Part shown: positions 14,408 through 23,063 of the stretch, in pieces
Numbering within the stretch: position 1 is the first letter of the stretch
Layout of the letters: each line of letters opens with the position of its first letter
Source of the DNA: Deltaproteobacteria bacterium
GTDB lineage: Bacteria; Desulfobacterota; Syntrophorhabdia; Syntrophorhabdales; JANXAF01
DNA length: 58,807 nt
NCBI GenBank assembly: GCA_026417175.1
Contig: JAOADT010000013.1
Span: forward strand, 1-58,807
Reading direction: 5' to 3'
Made by a program: the position numbers and the translations under genes
Notes under the pieces: model-generated
The model's input: only the letters and a program-made list of their open reading frames with translations
What the model was told of the DNA's origin: nothing
Databases searched by the model: none

Positions 14408-17176
14408 ATGAAGGAAAAAACTATGGATTACAAGAATACACTTAATCTTCCGAAAACAGAATTTCCGATGAAAGCTAATCTTCCGCAAAAAGAAAAGGAG
14501 ATACTGGATTACTGGAAAAGGATCGAACTTTATAAGAAACTCATAGAAAGATCAAAAGAAAAGGAAGCTTTTATCTTGCACGATGGTCCTCCATACGCAA
14601 ACGGCCATATTCATCTTGGCACAGCGTTAAATAAAATATTAAAAGACATAATCGTGAAATCAAAATTTATGCTTGGCTTTCGCGCAGATTTTGTCCCAGG
14701 TTGGGATTGTCATGGCCTCCCGATCGAGCATCAAATTGAGAAAGAGCTTAAAGAGAAGAATATCACCACTACAAAGCTAGAGATGAGAAAGTTATGCAGA
14801 TCATATGCAGAAAAGTATATAAACATCCAGAGAGAGGAATTCAAAAGTTTAAGCTGTTTGGGAGACTGGGAAAATCCTTACATAACCATGGACTACGATT
14901 ATCAAGCTTCTATCATAGAAGAAATGATGAAGTTTTTTCTGAGGGGCGATGTTTACAGGAAAAAGAAACCTGTTTACTGGTGTATAAACTGTGTTACAGC
15001 TTTAGCTGAAGCTGAAATAGAGTACGACATTGAAGAAAGTGATTCCATATACGTGAAATTTCCGTTAAAAAGCGGTGATATCTCTTTCTTAGGACCGTTT
15101 TCAAAAAAACCTGTTTTTATAATGGTATGGACTACAACCCCATGGACGCTTCCCGCAAATCTTGCGGTAGCTATAAACCCCAACTATAAATATGTCGCAG
15201 TTGATATAGGGGAGGAAATATGTATTCTTCTTGATGAGCTTGTTCCAGTGGTTTTAAAAAAGAAGGGGATAACTGCACATAAGGTATCAGATCCTATTCC
15301 TCACGAGAAACTCAGAGATTTAAGGTTTAAACACCCTTTTTTGGAAAGAGAATCCATCGTTGTGTTTGCAAACTACGTTGCAAATGATGTGGGTACGGGA
15401 GTTGTACATATAGCTCCTGGTCATGGAGAAGAGGATTACGAAACAGGTATAGAGTACGGTCTTGAATGTTTCTCACCTGTTGATGGACATGGAAATTTTA
15501 CCGATGAAGTGGAGGAGTTTAGAGGATTAAATGTGTTTTCCGCAAACAAACCAATCATAGAGAAGCTTCAACGTATAGGGATGCTTTTTCACAAGGAAAA
15601 AACGCAACACTCTTACCCTCACTGCTGGCGTTGTAAAAAGCCTGTTATATTCAGGGCTACAGAGCAGTGGTTCATTTCCTTAGATATAAATGGATTAAGA
15701 AAAAAAGCTTTGGAACAGATTGAAAATGTAACGTGGATACCAAAATGGGGAAGAGAGAGAATTTACAACATGCTCATTACAAGACCGGACTGGTGTATCT
15801 CGAGACAGAGAAGTTGGGGTATCCCAATAACGATATTTTACTGTACGGACTGCGGTGAACCTTTCTGGTCGGAAACGACTTTTAGAAAAGTCATTGAAGA
15901 AGTGAGAAAACGCGGGGCGGATGTGTGGTTCGAGGAGGAGGTTTCCTATTTTCTGGATAGGGGGGTTACCTGTAAAAGATGTGGCGGAGGTAACTTTATA
16001 AAAGAAGAAGACATAGTAGATGTGTGGTTTGATTCTGGCGTAAGTTGGGCCGCGGTTTGCAAAAAAAGAAACGGATTAAAGTACCCAGCAGATCTTTACC
16101 TTGAGGGATCTGATCAGCACAGAGGGTGGTTCCACAGTTCTCTTCTCACCTCAGTCGGGAACGAAGGTATAGCTCCATACAGAGCTGTTTTGACTCACGG
16201 CTTTGTGGTTGATGGCAGCGGAAGGAAGATGTCTAAATCTTTGGGTAACATAATCGCTCCTGAAGAGATAGTTTCAAAATATGGAGCAGAGATACTTAGA
16301 CTATGGGTTGTATATGAAGATTTTAGAAACGACATAAGAATATCAAATGAAATCGTTTCGAGGCTCGTTGAAACGTACAGGCGCATAAGGAACACGCTTC
16401 GATTTCTTCATGCTAACATCTACGATTTTGACCCGAAAACGGACACGGTTGCGTACGAAGACCTTTCTTTTATCGATAAATGGATTCTGTCTAGGCTTAA
16501 TGATGTAGTCCGGAAGTGTAAGGATGCATATACCCAATATAACTTTCACACTATCTACCATACTCTTCTTAATTTCTCTACTGTAGAGCTAAGCGCCCTT
16601 TACCTGGATATTGTAAAAGACAGGCTTTATGTAGAAAGGAAGGATTCAAAAAAGAGAAGGGCTACTCAAACCACAATGTATAAGATTCTTCTTAGTCTTG
16701 TCAGGCTTATGGCTCCTGTTCTTTCTACAACAGCGGAGGAGATGTGGCTCCATTTGAGAGAATTTGTGAAGGAAGAAAGTGTCTTCTTGAGTGGGTTTCC
16801 AGAAATTGAAGATAAACACACAAATACCTCTGTTGAACGGATATGGGATAGAATATCGGAATTGAAAGACGCCGTGAATAAAAAGATAGAACAGAAAAGA
16901 GGTGATAAACTTATAGGACACTCTCTGGATGCCAAGGTTCTGATATGGGTAAAGAAAACTGACTTCGATGTTCTTTCATCATTAGAAGATGAATTAAAGG
17001 ACATATTGATAGTTTCTCAACTGAGGTTGAAAGAGGGAGAGGAGTTTCAGGTTGAAGTGGAGAGAGCAGATGGAAATAAATGTGAAAGGTGCTGGCATTA
17101 TTCTGAAGATACAGGAAGCTATGGGATTTTTACGAATGTGTGTAAAAGATGCGCAGATATCCTCTCCTCGCTATAA
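14408..17176 (+). CDS. ileS: Isoleucyl-tRNA synthetase
   Basis: A 922-aa class I synthetase charging tRNA-Ile. The HIGH-type motif is PPYANGHIHLG near residue 60 and the KMSKS loop is GRKMSKSLGN near residue 607. The CP1 editing domain lies between them (VWTTTPWTLPAN). The C-terminus carries the zinc finger CERCWHYSED and CKRCADIL, typical of the eubacterial type. An ATG 15 nt further in is an alternative start. There is no obvious ribosome binding site. The 3' end overlaps lspA by 28 nt; ileS-lspA coupling is very common in bacteria. Confidence 0.96.
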   Translation: MKEKTMDYKNTLNLPKTEFPMKANLPQKEKEILDYWKRIELYKKLIERSKEKEAFILHDGPPYANGHIHLGTALNKILKDIIVKSKFMLGFRADFVPGWDCHGLPIEHQIEKELKEKNITTTKLEMRKLCRSYAEKYINIQREEFKSLSCLGDWENPYITMDYDYQASIIEEMMKFFLRGDVYRKKKPVYWCINCVTALAEAEIEYDIEESDSIYVKFPLKSGDISFLGPFSKKPVFIMVWTTTPWTLPANLAVAINPNYKYVAVDIGEEICILLDELVPVVLKKKGITAHKVSDPIPHEKLRDLRFKHPFLERESIVVFANYVANDVGTGVVHIAPGHGEEDYETGIEYGLECFSPVDGHGNFTDEVEEFRGLNVFSANKPIIEKLQRIGMLFHKEKTQHSYPHCWRCKKPVIFRATEQWFISLDINGLRKKALEQIENVTWIPKWGRERIYNMLITRPDWCISRQRSWGIPITIFYCTDCGEPFWSETTFRKVIEEVRKRGADVWFEEEVSYFLDRGVTCKRCGGGNFIKEEDIVDVWFDSGVSWAAVCKKRNGLKYPADLYLEGSDQHRGWFHSSLLTSVGNEGIAPYRAVLTHGFVVDGSGRKMSKSLGNIIAPEEIVSKYGAEILRLWVVYEDFRNDIRISNEIVSRLVETYRRIRNTLRFLHANIYDFDPKTDTVAYEDLSFIDKWILSRLNDVVRKCKDAYTQYNFHTIYHTLLNFSTVELSALYLDIVKDRLYVERKDSKKRRATQTTMYKILLSLVRLMAPVLSTTAEEMWLHLREFVKEESVFLSGFPEIEDKHTNTSVERIWDRISELKDAVNKKIEQKRGDKLIGHSLDAKVLIWVKKTDFDVLSSLEDELKDILIVSQLRLKEGEEFQVEVERADGNKCERCWHYSEDTGSYGIFTNVCKRCADILSSL

Positions 17177-17622
17177 GTGGTTTGATCTTCTTAGCCGATC
17201 TAATCTCAAAAAAATACGTTGAAACCATACTGCCCATAAATGGTAGCATAGAGTACACGAGCTTTTTCTCTCTTGTGCATGTAAGAAACTACGGTGGGGC
17301 CTTCAGTTTGCTGTCCGATTTTAAGTACTCTTTCATCATTTTTACTATTTTTCCTCTGTCAGTGATTGCCATACTGGTTTTCATGTTTATGAAAACAGAC
17401 CAGAAATCATCAAAAAATTTTCCTATTCTTCTTATCTTGGGAGGGGCCTCGGGTAATTTATTTGACCGTATAACTAAGGGTTTTGTGGTGGACTTCCTTG
17501 ACTTTCATTATAAGGATCTTCACTGGCCTGCGTTTAATGTAGCTGATATAAGCATAACGACTGGGGTTTTACTTTGGATCATAATTGAGTTAAAAAGTAA
17601 TATAAGGTCTATAAATGGATGA
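17149..17622 (+). CDS. lspA: Lipoprotein signal peptidase II
   Basis: A 157-aa four-helix inner-membrane aspartyl protease that removes signal peptides from diacylglyceryl prolipoproteins. Family motifs are HVRNYGGAFSLL, GGASGNLFDRI, VVDFLDFHY and WPAFNVADISI, including the two catalytic aspartates (in FLDF and NVAD). The ATG overlaps ileS by 28 nt, so it is translationally coupled, as in E. coli. Confidence 0.94.
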   Translation: MRRYPLLAISGLIFLADLISKKYVETILPINGSIEYTSFFSLVHVRNYGGAFSLLSDFKYSFIIFTIFPLSVIAILVFMFMKTDQKSSKNFPILLILGGASGNLFDRITKGFVVDFLDFHYKDLHWPAFNVADISITTGVLLWIIIELKSNIRSING

Positions 17623-17848
17623 CGAACTACGAGATGAAGAAAAACGAATAAGAAGGCTTAAGTTCATAGTAAATTTTGCTTTAAACTTCATCAGACTTCA
17701 CGATATATCCCACGAGGAAGCTTTAAGCATTTTTGAAGGGGTAAAGAAACACGCCTTAAAGCTGTTTCCTGACAAAGAGGAAGCATTCGATATAATATAC
17801 GCGCCTCGGTTCAGGAGACTTTTAAACGAGAAATATAAAAGATCATAG
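17615..17848 (+). CDS. Small conserved hypothetical protein
   Basis: A 77-aa, highly charged, helical protein with no signal peptide or cysteine cluster. I do not recognise a named domain. It overlaps lspA by 8 nt (ATG inside its last codons), which supports a real, coupled third gene of the ileS-lspA operon. Small acidic or basic helical proteins at this position occur in related anaerobes, as far as I recall. It ends convergently with the M24 peptidase gene, overlapping it by 6 nt. Confidence 0.65.
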   Translation: MDDELRDEEKRIRRLKFIVNFALNFIRLHDISHEEALSIFEGVKKHALKLFPDKEEAFDIIYAPRFRRLLNEKYKRS

Positions 17849-19054
17849 ATAAACTGCTTCAAAAGGAAAATCAACGACTCTCTCCAATCCCCACTCCCTT
17901 ACCACGAAATCCACCTCTAGTCCTGATGCCCCTAATCCAGGAAATATGAATTTGGGCTCGAGGGCAAAAACCATGCCTTCTTCAAGTAAAATTCTGTGTC
18001 TTCCAGTCAAGACGGGAAGTTCGTTTATTTCAAGTCCAACTCCGTGACCTACAAAACTTACTTTTGTTTCCCCGTACCCCATGAAATAGTCCTCCAGATT
18101 TGCCTTTTTTGCAATCGAAAAAGCCTTATCAAAAAGCTCTGTTGCATACAACCCCGCTTTGCCAAAGGAAACTATTTCATTTATTATGTGGTAGGCACAC
18201 TCATAAGCTTTCTTTAAGGTCTCATTTTTCCATTCCCCAATAAGAAAAAGGCGCGTTTCATCTGTTATGTAGCCATTATAACCACCACCGTAGTCTACAA
18301 GTGTAGGAACCCCTCTCATTAGCTTATTAAATGAGGGTCCCTGAGCAATTGCGTGTGTTATCCCGCAGCCAGATATGGGAACGTCACCGAAGGACGGTAT
18401 TGTTGCTGAAACCCCATGTATTACATAGATATTCATCATTTCCTGATTTAATCCTCTCATCCTTAAGAAACCTTGATGGCCATTTATTCGACCTATATAT
18501 TCAAGTTTTGCCGCTATATCTATCTCCCTTTCTCCTTCTTTTATTATCTTACTTGCCTCTTCAAATACCTTTTTTACAATTTTCCCTGATTTTTTGATAA
18601 GCGATAACTCAAACTCACTTTTTATAGCTCTTATCTCTCTTATGCATTTAGAGATATCTTCAATTTCACAGTCAGGAAGCATTTTTTTCCACTTCTGAAA
18701 TATATTTACTGGTAACACATCAAGCTCCATTCCACACTTCTTTTTTCCAGTAAGATACTTTTTTACATAGTTTCTCACATCTCTGTCGTTTTTCACGGAA
18801 ATTTGTGAAACAGGTGATTCTATCCTTGCTCTTTCTGTGTTTTTTTCAACCATTAAAACTGGTTCCGCTTCGATGGGAACCAAAAGAACCGCTTTCTGTA
18901 AAGAGCCTGTAAAATAAAAGATGTCAACATTTTGGAGAATAATTGACAGACAAATACCATTCCTTTCCATGCGTTCTTTTAACTTCGTTATTCTTTTTTT
19001 TATTTCCTCAACAGGTGTAAATTCACAAAGACTTATGTCTTGTAATATATTCAT
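17843..19054 (-). CDS. M24-family peptidase (Xaa-Pro aminopeptidase/prolidase-like)
   Basis: A 403-aa two-domain pita-bread metallopeptidase. The N-terminal creatinase-like domain (about 1-150) precedes the M24 catalytic domain. Metal ligands can be followed in order: VDYGGGYNGYITDETR (two Asp), FVGHGVGLEINELP (His), ALEPKF (Glu) and a late Glu in SGLEVDF. It probably releases N-terminal residues before proline or splits X-Pro dipeptides. The 5' end overlaps proS by 32 nt, so it is coupled to the prolyl-tRNA synthetase; a proline-recycling link is suggestive only. Confidence 0.87.
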   Translation of the reverse strand: MNILQDISLCEFTPVEEIKKRITKLKERMERNGICLSIILQNVDIFYFTGSLQKAVLLVPIEAEPVLMVEKNTERARIESPVSQISVKNDRDVRNYVKKYLTGKKKCGMELDVLPVNIFQKWKKMLPDCEIEDISKCIREIRAIKSEFELSLIKKSGKIVKKVFEEASKIIKEGEREIDIAAKLEYIGRINGHQGFLRMRGLNQEMMNIYVIHGVSATIPSFGDVPISGCGITHAIAQGPSFNKLMRGVPTLVDYGGGYNGYITDETRLFLIGEWKNETLKKAYECAYHIINEIVSFGKAGLYATELFDKAFSIAKKANLEDYFMGYGETKVSFVGHGVGLEINELPVLTGRHRILLEEGMVFALEPKFIFPGLGASGLEVDFVVREWGLERVVDFPFEAVYL

Positions 19055-20735
19055 TTACCCTCCTTACTATCTCCTCCTTTTTTACCCTTTCACTTTGCTC
19101 TGAATTCCTTAGTTTTATCTCCACATATCCATCTTTTAAGTTTCTTTCTCCAATTGTTACTCGAATGGGAACTCCCAAAAGATCACAATCTTTGAATTTT
19201 ACACCCGGCCTTTCATCTCTGTCATCTATTGTTGCATCAACGTTAGTCCTTATTAGCTCCGTATAAATCTTTTCTGCCAGTTCCATAGATTCGGAATGGG
19301 TTACGTTGACTGGTAGAACCATCACCTCAAAAGGTGCAATTGACAAAGGTAAAATCATCCCGTTTTTATCATGATTCTGCTCTATGGCCGATGCAAGGGT
19401 TCTCCCGATTCCTATTCCGTAACATCCCATGATTATAAATTTTTCCTTTCCTTCCCTGTCCAGAAATTTTGCATTCATTGCTTCACTGTACTTTGTTCCA
19501 AGCTTGAATATATGACCTACCTCTATCCCTCTCCTAGATGACAAAATCCCTTCGCATTTTGGGCAATTATCGCCCGCTTTTGCATAGACTAAGTCAAAAA
19601 ACCCTCTTATTTCCAAATCACTAACGTTAACTCCTACAATATGCACATCTTTTTCATTTCCGCCTACCACGAAGTCTTCCATAAAAGCTACCTGTTTGTC
19701 CGCATAAAGTGGTATTTTAAGCCCTATCGGGCCAGAAAACCCTTGGGGTCCTCCTGTAATCCTTTCTATATCTTCCTCATTAAGTAGCTCTAAGTACTCC
19801 AAATTCAAGGAGTTTTTTAATTTTGTCTCATTTATCTCACGGTCTCCTTTTACCAAAACGCCAAGTACGCCCTTATCAGATGTGTAAAGTATAGTTTTCA
19901 CTACCTTTTGGGGAGAAACGTTTAGAAACTGAGCGACTTCTTCAACTCTTCTTTTTCCCGGAGTAAGAACTTTTTTATACGCTCCTTTCTTTGATGCCTC
20001 AACCTTTTCCTTTGTCCCTATTTCAGCTTTTTCGAGATTAGCACTATAACCACACTTTTCGCAGAAAAAGATTACATCCTCCCCGGTGTCGGCAAGCACC
20101 ATGAATTCATGAGAAAAACTTCCCCCTATTTGACCAGTGTCCGCTTCAACGACCGCAAATTTGAGCCCACACCTTCGGAAGATGTTTACGTAAGCATTAT
20201 ACATAGCCATGTAACTTTTTTCGGCTTCCTCCTCAGAAGAATCAAAACTGTATGCGTCCTTCATCACAAATTCTCTCGCCCGCATTACTCCAAACCTTGG
20301 TCTTATCTCATCTCTAAATTTCGTGTGAATCTGGTAAAGAATTAGAGGCATGTCCCTATATGATCTTATTTCTCTTCTCACAATATCTGTTACAACCTCC
20401 TCGTGGGTAGGAGCCAAACAAAGTTCTCTATCATTTCTATCTTTGAACCGCAAAAGCTCCTTTCCATATTTTTCCCACCTTCTACTTTCTTCCCATAGTT
20501 CCTTCGGTTGCACAACTGGCATCATTATCTCTTGGGCGCCTTGTGCATTCATCTCCTCTCTTATTATATTTTCGATCTTACGGATGCACTTAAGACCCAG
20601 GGGAAGCCAAGTATAAATTCCAGAGGATAGTCTCATTATGAATGAAGCTCTAAGCATGAGTCTATGACTCACAATCTCCGCATCTTTCGGGTCTTCTTTT
20701 TTGGAAAAGTAAAATACCTTCGAAAATCTCATCAT
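19023..20735 (-). CDS. proS: Prolyl-tRNA synthetase (bacterial type with editing insert)
   Basis: A 570-aa class II synthetase. Motif 2 and 3 regions are visible (TKFRDEIRPRFGVMRAREF; GCYGIGIGRTLASAIEQ). Between them lies the YbaK-like INS editing domain, about residues 225-405, containing TLYTS-like KTILYTSDKGVLGVLVKGD. This is the prokaryotic rather than the eukaryote/archaeon-like form. ATGATG with a GGAGGG Shine-Dalgarno marks the start. It follows ssb by 56 nt and overlaps the M24 peptidase gene. Confidence 0.95.
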   Translation of the reverse strand: MMRFSKVFYFSKKEDPKDAEIVSHRLMLRASFIMRLSSGIYTWLPLGLKCIRKIENIIREEMNAQGAQEIMMPVVQPKELWEESRRWEKYGKELLRFKDRNDRELCLAPTHEEVVTDIVRREIRSYRDMPLILYQIHTKFRDEIRPRFGVMRAREFVMKDAYSFDSSEEEAEKSYMAMYNAYVNIFRRCGLKFAVVEADTGQIGGSFSHEFMVLADTGEDVIFFCEKCGYSANLEKAEIGTKEKVEASKKGAYKKVLTPGKRRVEEVAQFLNVSPQKVVKTILYTSDKGVLGVLVKGDREINETKLKNSLNLEYLELLNEEDIERITGGPQGFSGPIGLKIPLYADKQVAFMEDFVVGGNEKDVHIVGVNVSDLEIRGFFDLVYAKAGDNCPKCEGILSSRRGIEVGHIFKLGTKYSEAMNAKFLDREGKEKFIIMGCYGIGIGRTLASAIEQNHDKNGMILPLSIAPFEVMVLPVNVTHSESMELAEKIYTELIRTNVDATIDDRDERPGVKFKDCDLLGVPIRVTIGERNLKDGYVEIKLRNSEQSERVKKEEIVRRVNEYITRHKSL

Positions 20736-20791
20736 TACCCTCCGGTTTTATATGGGTTTGAAAACCTGTGCGATGGGAGGATTAGCTTTCG

Positions 20792-21220
20792 TTACAAAGG
20801 GATATCTTCTTCTTCCTCATGCGGAAAGTCTTCTTCAAACTCTTCCTGACTAAGGCCTGACGTTTTTTGAATCTCTAATTCCTGTGTGAGGGGTGTAGGG
20901 AGCATCCTTAGATCTGTTGCCACAATTTCATAGGATCTTCTTTTGATTCCATCCTTTCCCTCATATTCCCTAGACTGAATTCTTCCCTCTATGTAGACAA
21001 GCCTACCTTTTTTTAAATATTCTCCGCATATTTCGCCTAACTTTCTCCACGCTATTACCCTATGCCACTCTGTTCTTTCTAATCTATTTCCATTTTTGTC
21101 TCTTCTTACTTCCGTTGTTGCCACATTAAAAGTAGCTACCGGGACGCCATCTGCTGTGTGTCTTAACTCAGGATCAGCCCCCAGTCTTCCAACAAGTATA
21201 ACCTTGTTTACCCCGGCCAT
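20792..21220 (-). CDS. ssb: Single-stranded DNA-binding protein
   Basis: A 142-aa SSB. The OB-fold is clear (NKVILVGRLGADPELRHT; VPVATFNVAT; TEWHRVIAWRKLGEI; GRLVYIEGRIQSREY). A short linker leads to an acidic C-terminal tip. The tip reads HEEEEDIPL and ends in Leu, where most bacterial SSBs end in Phe (DDIPF), which is the residue that inserts into partner proteins. The ATG has a GGAGAAAG ribosome binding site and a promoter about 35 nt upstream. It heads the ssb-proS-M24 run. Confidence 0.95.
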   Translation of the reverse strand: MAGVNKVILVGRLGADPELRHTADGVPVATFNVATTEVRRDKNGNRLERTEWHRVIAWRKLGEICGEYLKKGRLVYIEGRIQSREYEGKDGIKRRSYEIVATDLRMLPTPLTQELEIQKTSGLSQEEFEEDFPHEEEEDIPL

Positions 21221-21419
21221 CTTTCTCCGATTCTAAAAGAAAACTTATTTAAAGTTATAGTATGGACATTAAAAAGTCAACAGAATCATGTTGGATATAT
21301 ATTTTACGACTAAATAATATCTTAACGTGTACATTTGATATCAAAAATATATATTACTTTTCTCTCATAGTTAACTTTTTTATTGACATAAGTTTTTTTT
21401 TGCTATACAAAAGACTTCG
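21221..21419. other. AT-rich intergenic region between divergent ssb and RHH gene
   Basis: About 200 bases with two divergent promoters. For ssb (minus), TTGACT (21275-21280), 15 bp and TATAAC (21254-21259). For the RHH gene (plus), a promoter at 21383-21411. Between them lies the perfect 12-bp palindrome TTTGATATCAAA (21334-21345), a candidate operator. I see no further gene. Confidence 0.5.
21383..21411 (+). promoter_or_regulatory. Promoter of RHH-like gene, predicted leaderless
   Basis: TTGACA (21383-21388) is followed by TATACA after 15 bp (21404-21409) or TACAAA after 17 bp (21406-21411). The ATG at 21420 is 8-10 nt beyond the -10 box. There is no Shine-Dalgarno, so the transcript should be leaderless or nearly so. 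Confidence 0.55.
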
Positions 21420-21596
21420 ATGGCAAGAAAAAAGCCAGAAGATGAAAAAAGATCTATACCCGTCATTGTAAGATTAAATAAAGAAGAATTTGATATTCTC
21501 GAAAAAAGAGCTTCCTCCCTTGGCATGAACATTTCCTCTTTTTTGAGACTATTAATACGCCACGGAAGGATCGATTTAGAAGAGGGGGAAAAATAG
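21420..21596 (+). CDS. Small ribbon-helix-helix-like protein
   Basis: A 58-aa basic protein. The segment RSIPVIVRLNKEEFDIL (a strand then a helix) followed by LGMNISSFLRLLIRHG (turn and second helix) fits the ribbon-helix-helix (Arc/MetJ/CopG) pattern, in which the strand inserts into the major groove of DNA. The C-terminus is acidic. It is probably a dimeric DNA-binding regulator; its target is unknown. The palindrome 75 nt upstream of the ATG is a candidate site for autoregulation. A lysine-rich microgene follows after 21 nt, preceded by a perfect ribosome binding site, so the two are likely cotranscribed. Confidence 0.7.
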   Translation: MARKKPEDEKRSIPVIVRLNKEEFDILEKRASSLGMNISSFLRLLIRHGRIDLEEGEK

Positions 21597-21617
21597 AAGG
21601 AAAGGAGGTGATGAAAG

Positions 21618-21674
21618 ATGGCAACAAAGAAAAAAGCGACAACAAAGAAAAAAGCGACAGGCAAGAAAAAATAG
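21618..21674 (+). CDS. 18-aa lysine-rich micropeptide with tandem repeat
   Basis: An 18-codon frame encoding MATKKK, ATTKKKAT and GKKK, with ten lysines or so and only Ala, Thr and Gly otherwise, like a histone-H1 tail. It has one of the best ribosome binding sites in the window, AAGGAGGTG, 8 nt from the ATG. The coding part consists mostly of an 18-bp perfect tandem repeat (21624-21641 and 21642-21659). It is followed 3 nt later by a GNRA hairpin terminator. An overlapping frame from ATG 21611 is also open (22 codons) but its start is too close to the ribosome binding site. Translation is likely; function, perhaps nucleic-acid binding, is inference. Confidence 0.5.
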   Translation: MATKKKATTKKKATGKKK

Positions 21675-21677
21675 GTT

Positions 21678-21697
21678 AAGGGGGGCAACCCCCTTTT
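21678..21697 (+). terminator. GNRA-loop intrinsic terminator
   Basis: A 7-bp stem AAGGGGG / CCCCCTT closes the tetraloop GCAA and is followed by TT, CC and then a T-rich stretch. It ends the small-gene unit on the plus strand. It lies 3 nt beyond the der stop on the other strand and may act in both directions. Confidence 0.75.
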
Positions 21698-21699
21698 CC

Positions 21700-23046
21700 T
21701 TACTTTTTTTTCCTGAACTTTATTCTTATTGGAGAGCCAAGGAAAGTATACTTTTTTCTTAGTGAATTCTCGAGGTATCTTTTGTAGTGATACGGTATTA
21801 ATTCAGGAAAATTAGAAAAAAAAACAAAGGAAGGAGGGAAGGTCCCCACCTGTGTTCCATAATATATCTTTATCCTGTTTCCTTGAGGTGAAGGGGGTTC
21901 TCTTTCCTCTAATATTTCTTTCAGATCCTTATTTAATTTCGACGTTTCAATCCTTTTGCCAAGCTCATTTTCGACCTGGATGTCAGCTTCTATAATCTCT
22001 TTCATATTTCTTTTATGAAGCGCCGAAACAAACAGAATTGGGCAGAAATTTGTGTGGGGGATTCTAATCTTTAATAAGCGTGAATATTCTTCCTCGTTAA
22101 CCTTTCCTTCCACTAGATCCCATTTGTTAATTACTATCACCAATCCCTTACCATATTTGAGTACAGTGTGCGCCAAAGAGGCTTCTTGGTGACCCATACC
22201 TTCTTGTGCGTCAACAATAAGATTCACAACCTGTGATCTTTCAATGGTCTTAAGAGCGCTAGCTACGGATTTCACTTCTACTTCCGTATTTAGTTTACTT
22301 TTTTTTCTGATCCCCGCAGTGTCGATTATCATAATTTTTCTTCCGTTGTAGAGTATTTCTGTATCGATAGCGTCTCTGGTCGTACCAGGCACTTCGCTGA
22401 CTATAACCCTTTCGTCACCTATTAAAGCGTTTACTATGGAAGATTTCCCAGTGTTAGGCCTCCCAATTATGGCTATTCTTAGTGGCTCCTCTTCTTCCTT
22501 TTCTTTTATTTGTGGGGCTATAAGTTGTACCATCCGGGTCAAAGAATCAAGAAATTCTGCAAGATTTTTTCCATGCAAGGCACTTATGGGGTATATGGTA
22601 TCTATTCCCAGTCTGTAAAAATCTGATAAGTGCTCCATTTTTTTCTCGCTATCCACCTTGTTCACAACATAGAAAATAGGCTTATTTACCCGCCTTATCA
22701 TCTTTATCCCTTCCTCATCTTCTGGTAAAAGCCCTTCGTTTACATCAAAAAGATAAATGATCACTGAAGACTCTTCTAATGTTCTTTCAATCTGCCTTTG
22801 AATTTTTAGCGTGATTTCATCTTTGGATAGAATTTCAAGGCCGCCTGTGTCACAAAGTATGAATTTTATCCCATTGTATTCACACTCACAGTAGTTTCTA
22901 TCCCTAGTGACTCCTGGAGTGTCTTCAACAATTGCTTTCCTCTTACCTGAGATCCTATTAAAAAGCGTAGACTTTCCCACGTTTGGTCTACCCAATATGC
23001 TTATTATTGGTAAACCCTTTTTCAATACTGTTGCCGATTCTTTCAT
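21700..23046 (-). CDS. der: Ribosome-assembly GTPase Der (EngA)
   Basis: A 448-aa tandem GTPase needed for 50S subunit assembly. Two G domains are visible. The first has GRPNVGKST near residue 19, DTPGVTRD, DTGGLE and NKVDSE. The second has GRPNTGKSS near residue 196, DTAGIR and NKWDLVEGK. The C-terminal KH-like domain includes KIYYGTQVGTFPPSFVFFSN. It ends in a basic tail (FRKKK). It follows the Nudix gene by 17 nt, as the third gene of a lon-nudix-der run. Confidence 0.96.
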   Translation of the reverse strand: MKESATVLKKGLPIISILGRPNVGKSTLFNRISGKRKAIVEDTPGVTRDRNYCECEYNGIKFILCDTGGLEILSKDEITLKIQRQIERTLEESSVIIYLFDVNEGLLPEDEEGIKMIRRVNKPIFYVVNKVDSEKKMEHLSDFYRLGIDTIYPISALHGKNLAEFLDSLTRMVQLIAPQIKEKEEEEPLRIAIIGRPNTGKSSIVNALIGDERVIVSEVPGTTRDAIDTEILYNGRKIMIIDTAGIRKKSKLNTEVEVKSVASALKTIERSQVVNLIVDAQEGMGHQEASLAHTVLKYGKGLVIVINKWDLVEGKVNEEEYSRLLKIRIPHTNFCPILFVSALHKRNMKEIIEADIQVENELGKRIETSKLNKDLKEILEEREPPSPQGNRIKIYYGTQVGTFPPSFVFFSNFPELIPYHYKRYLENSLRKKYTFLGSPIRIKFRKKK

Positions 23047-23063
23047 TTTTGTAGACTGATTTT

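Noticed and set aside
21611-21679. Alternative 22-codon frame overlapping the lysine-rich peptide
   Set aside because: Its ATG is 1 nt from the ribosome binding site, too close for initiation; the 21618 start is at ideal distance.
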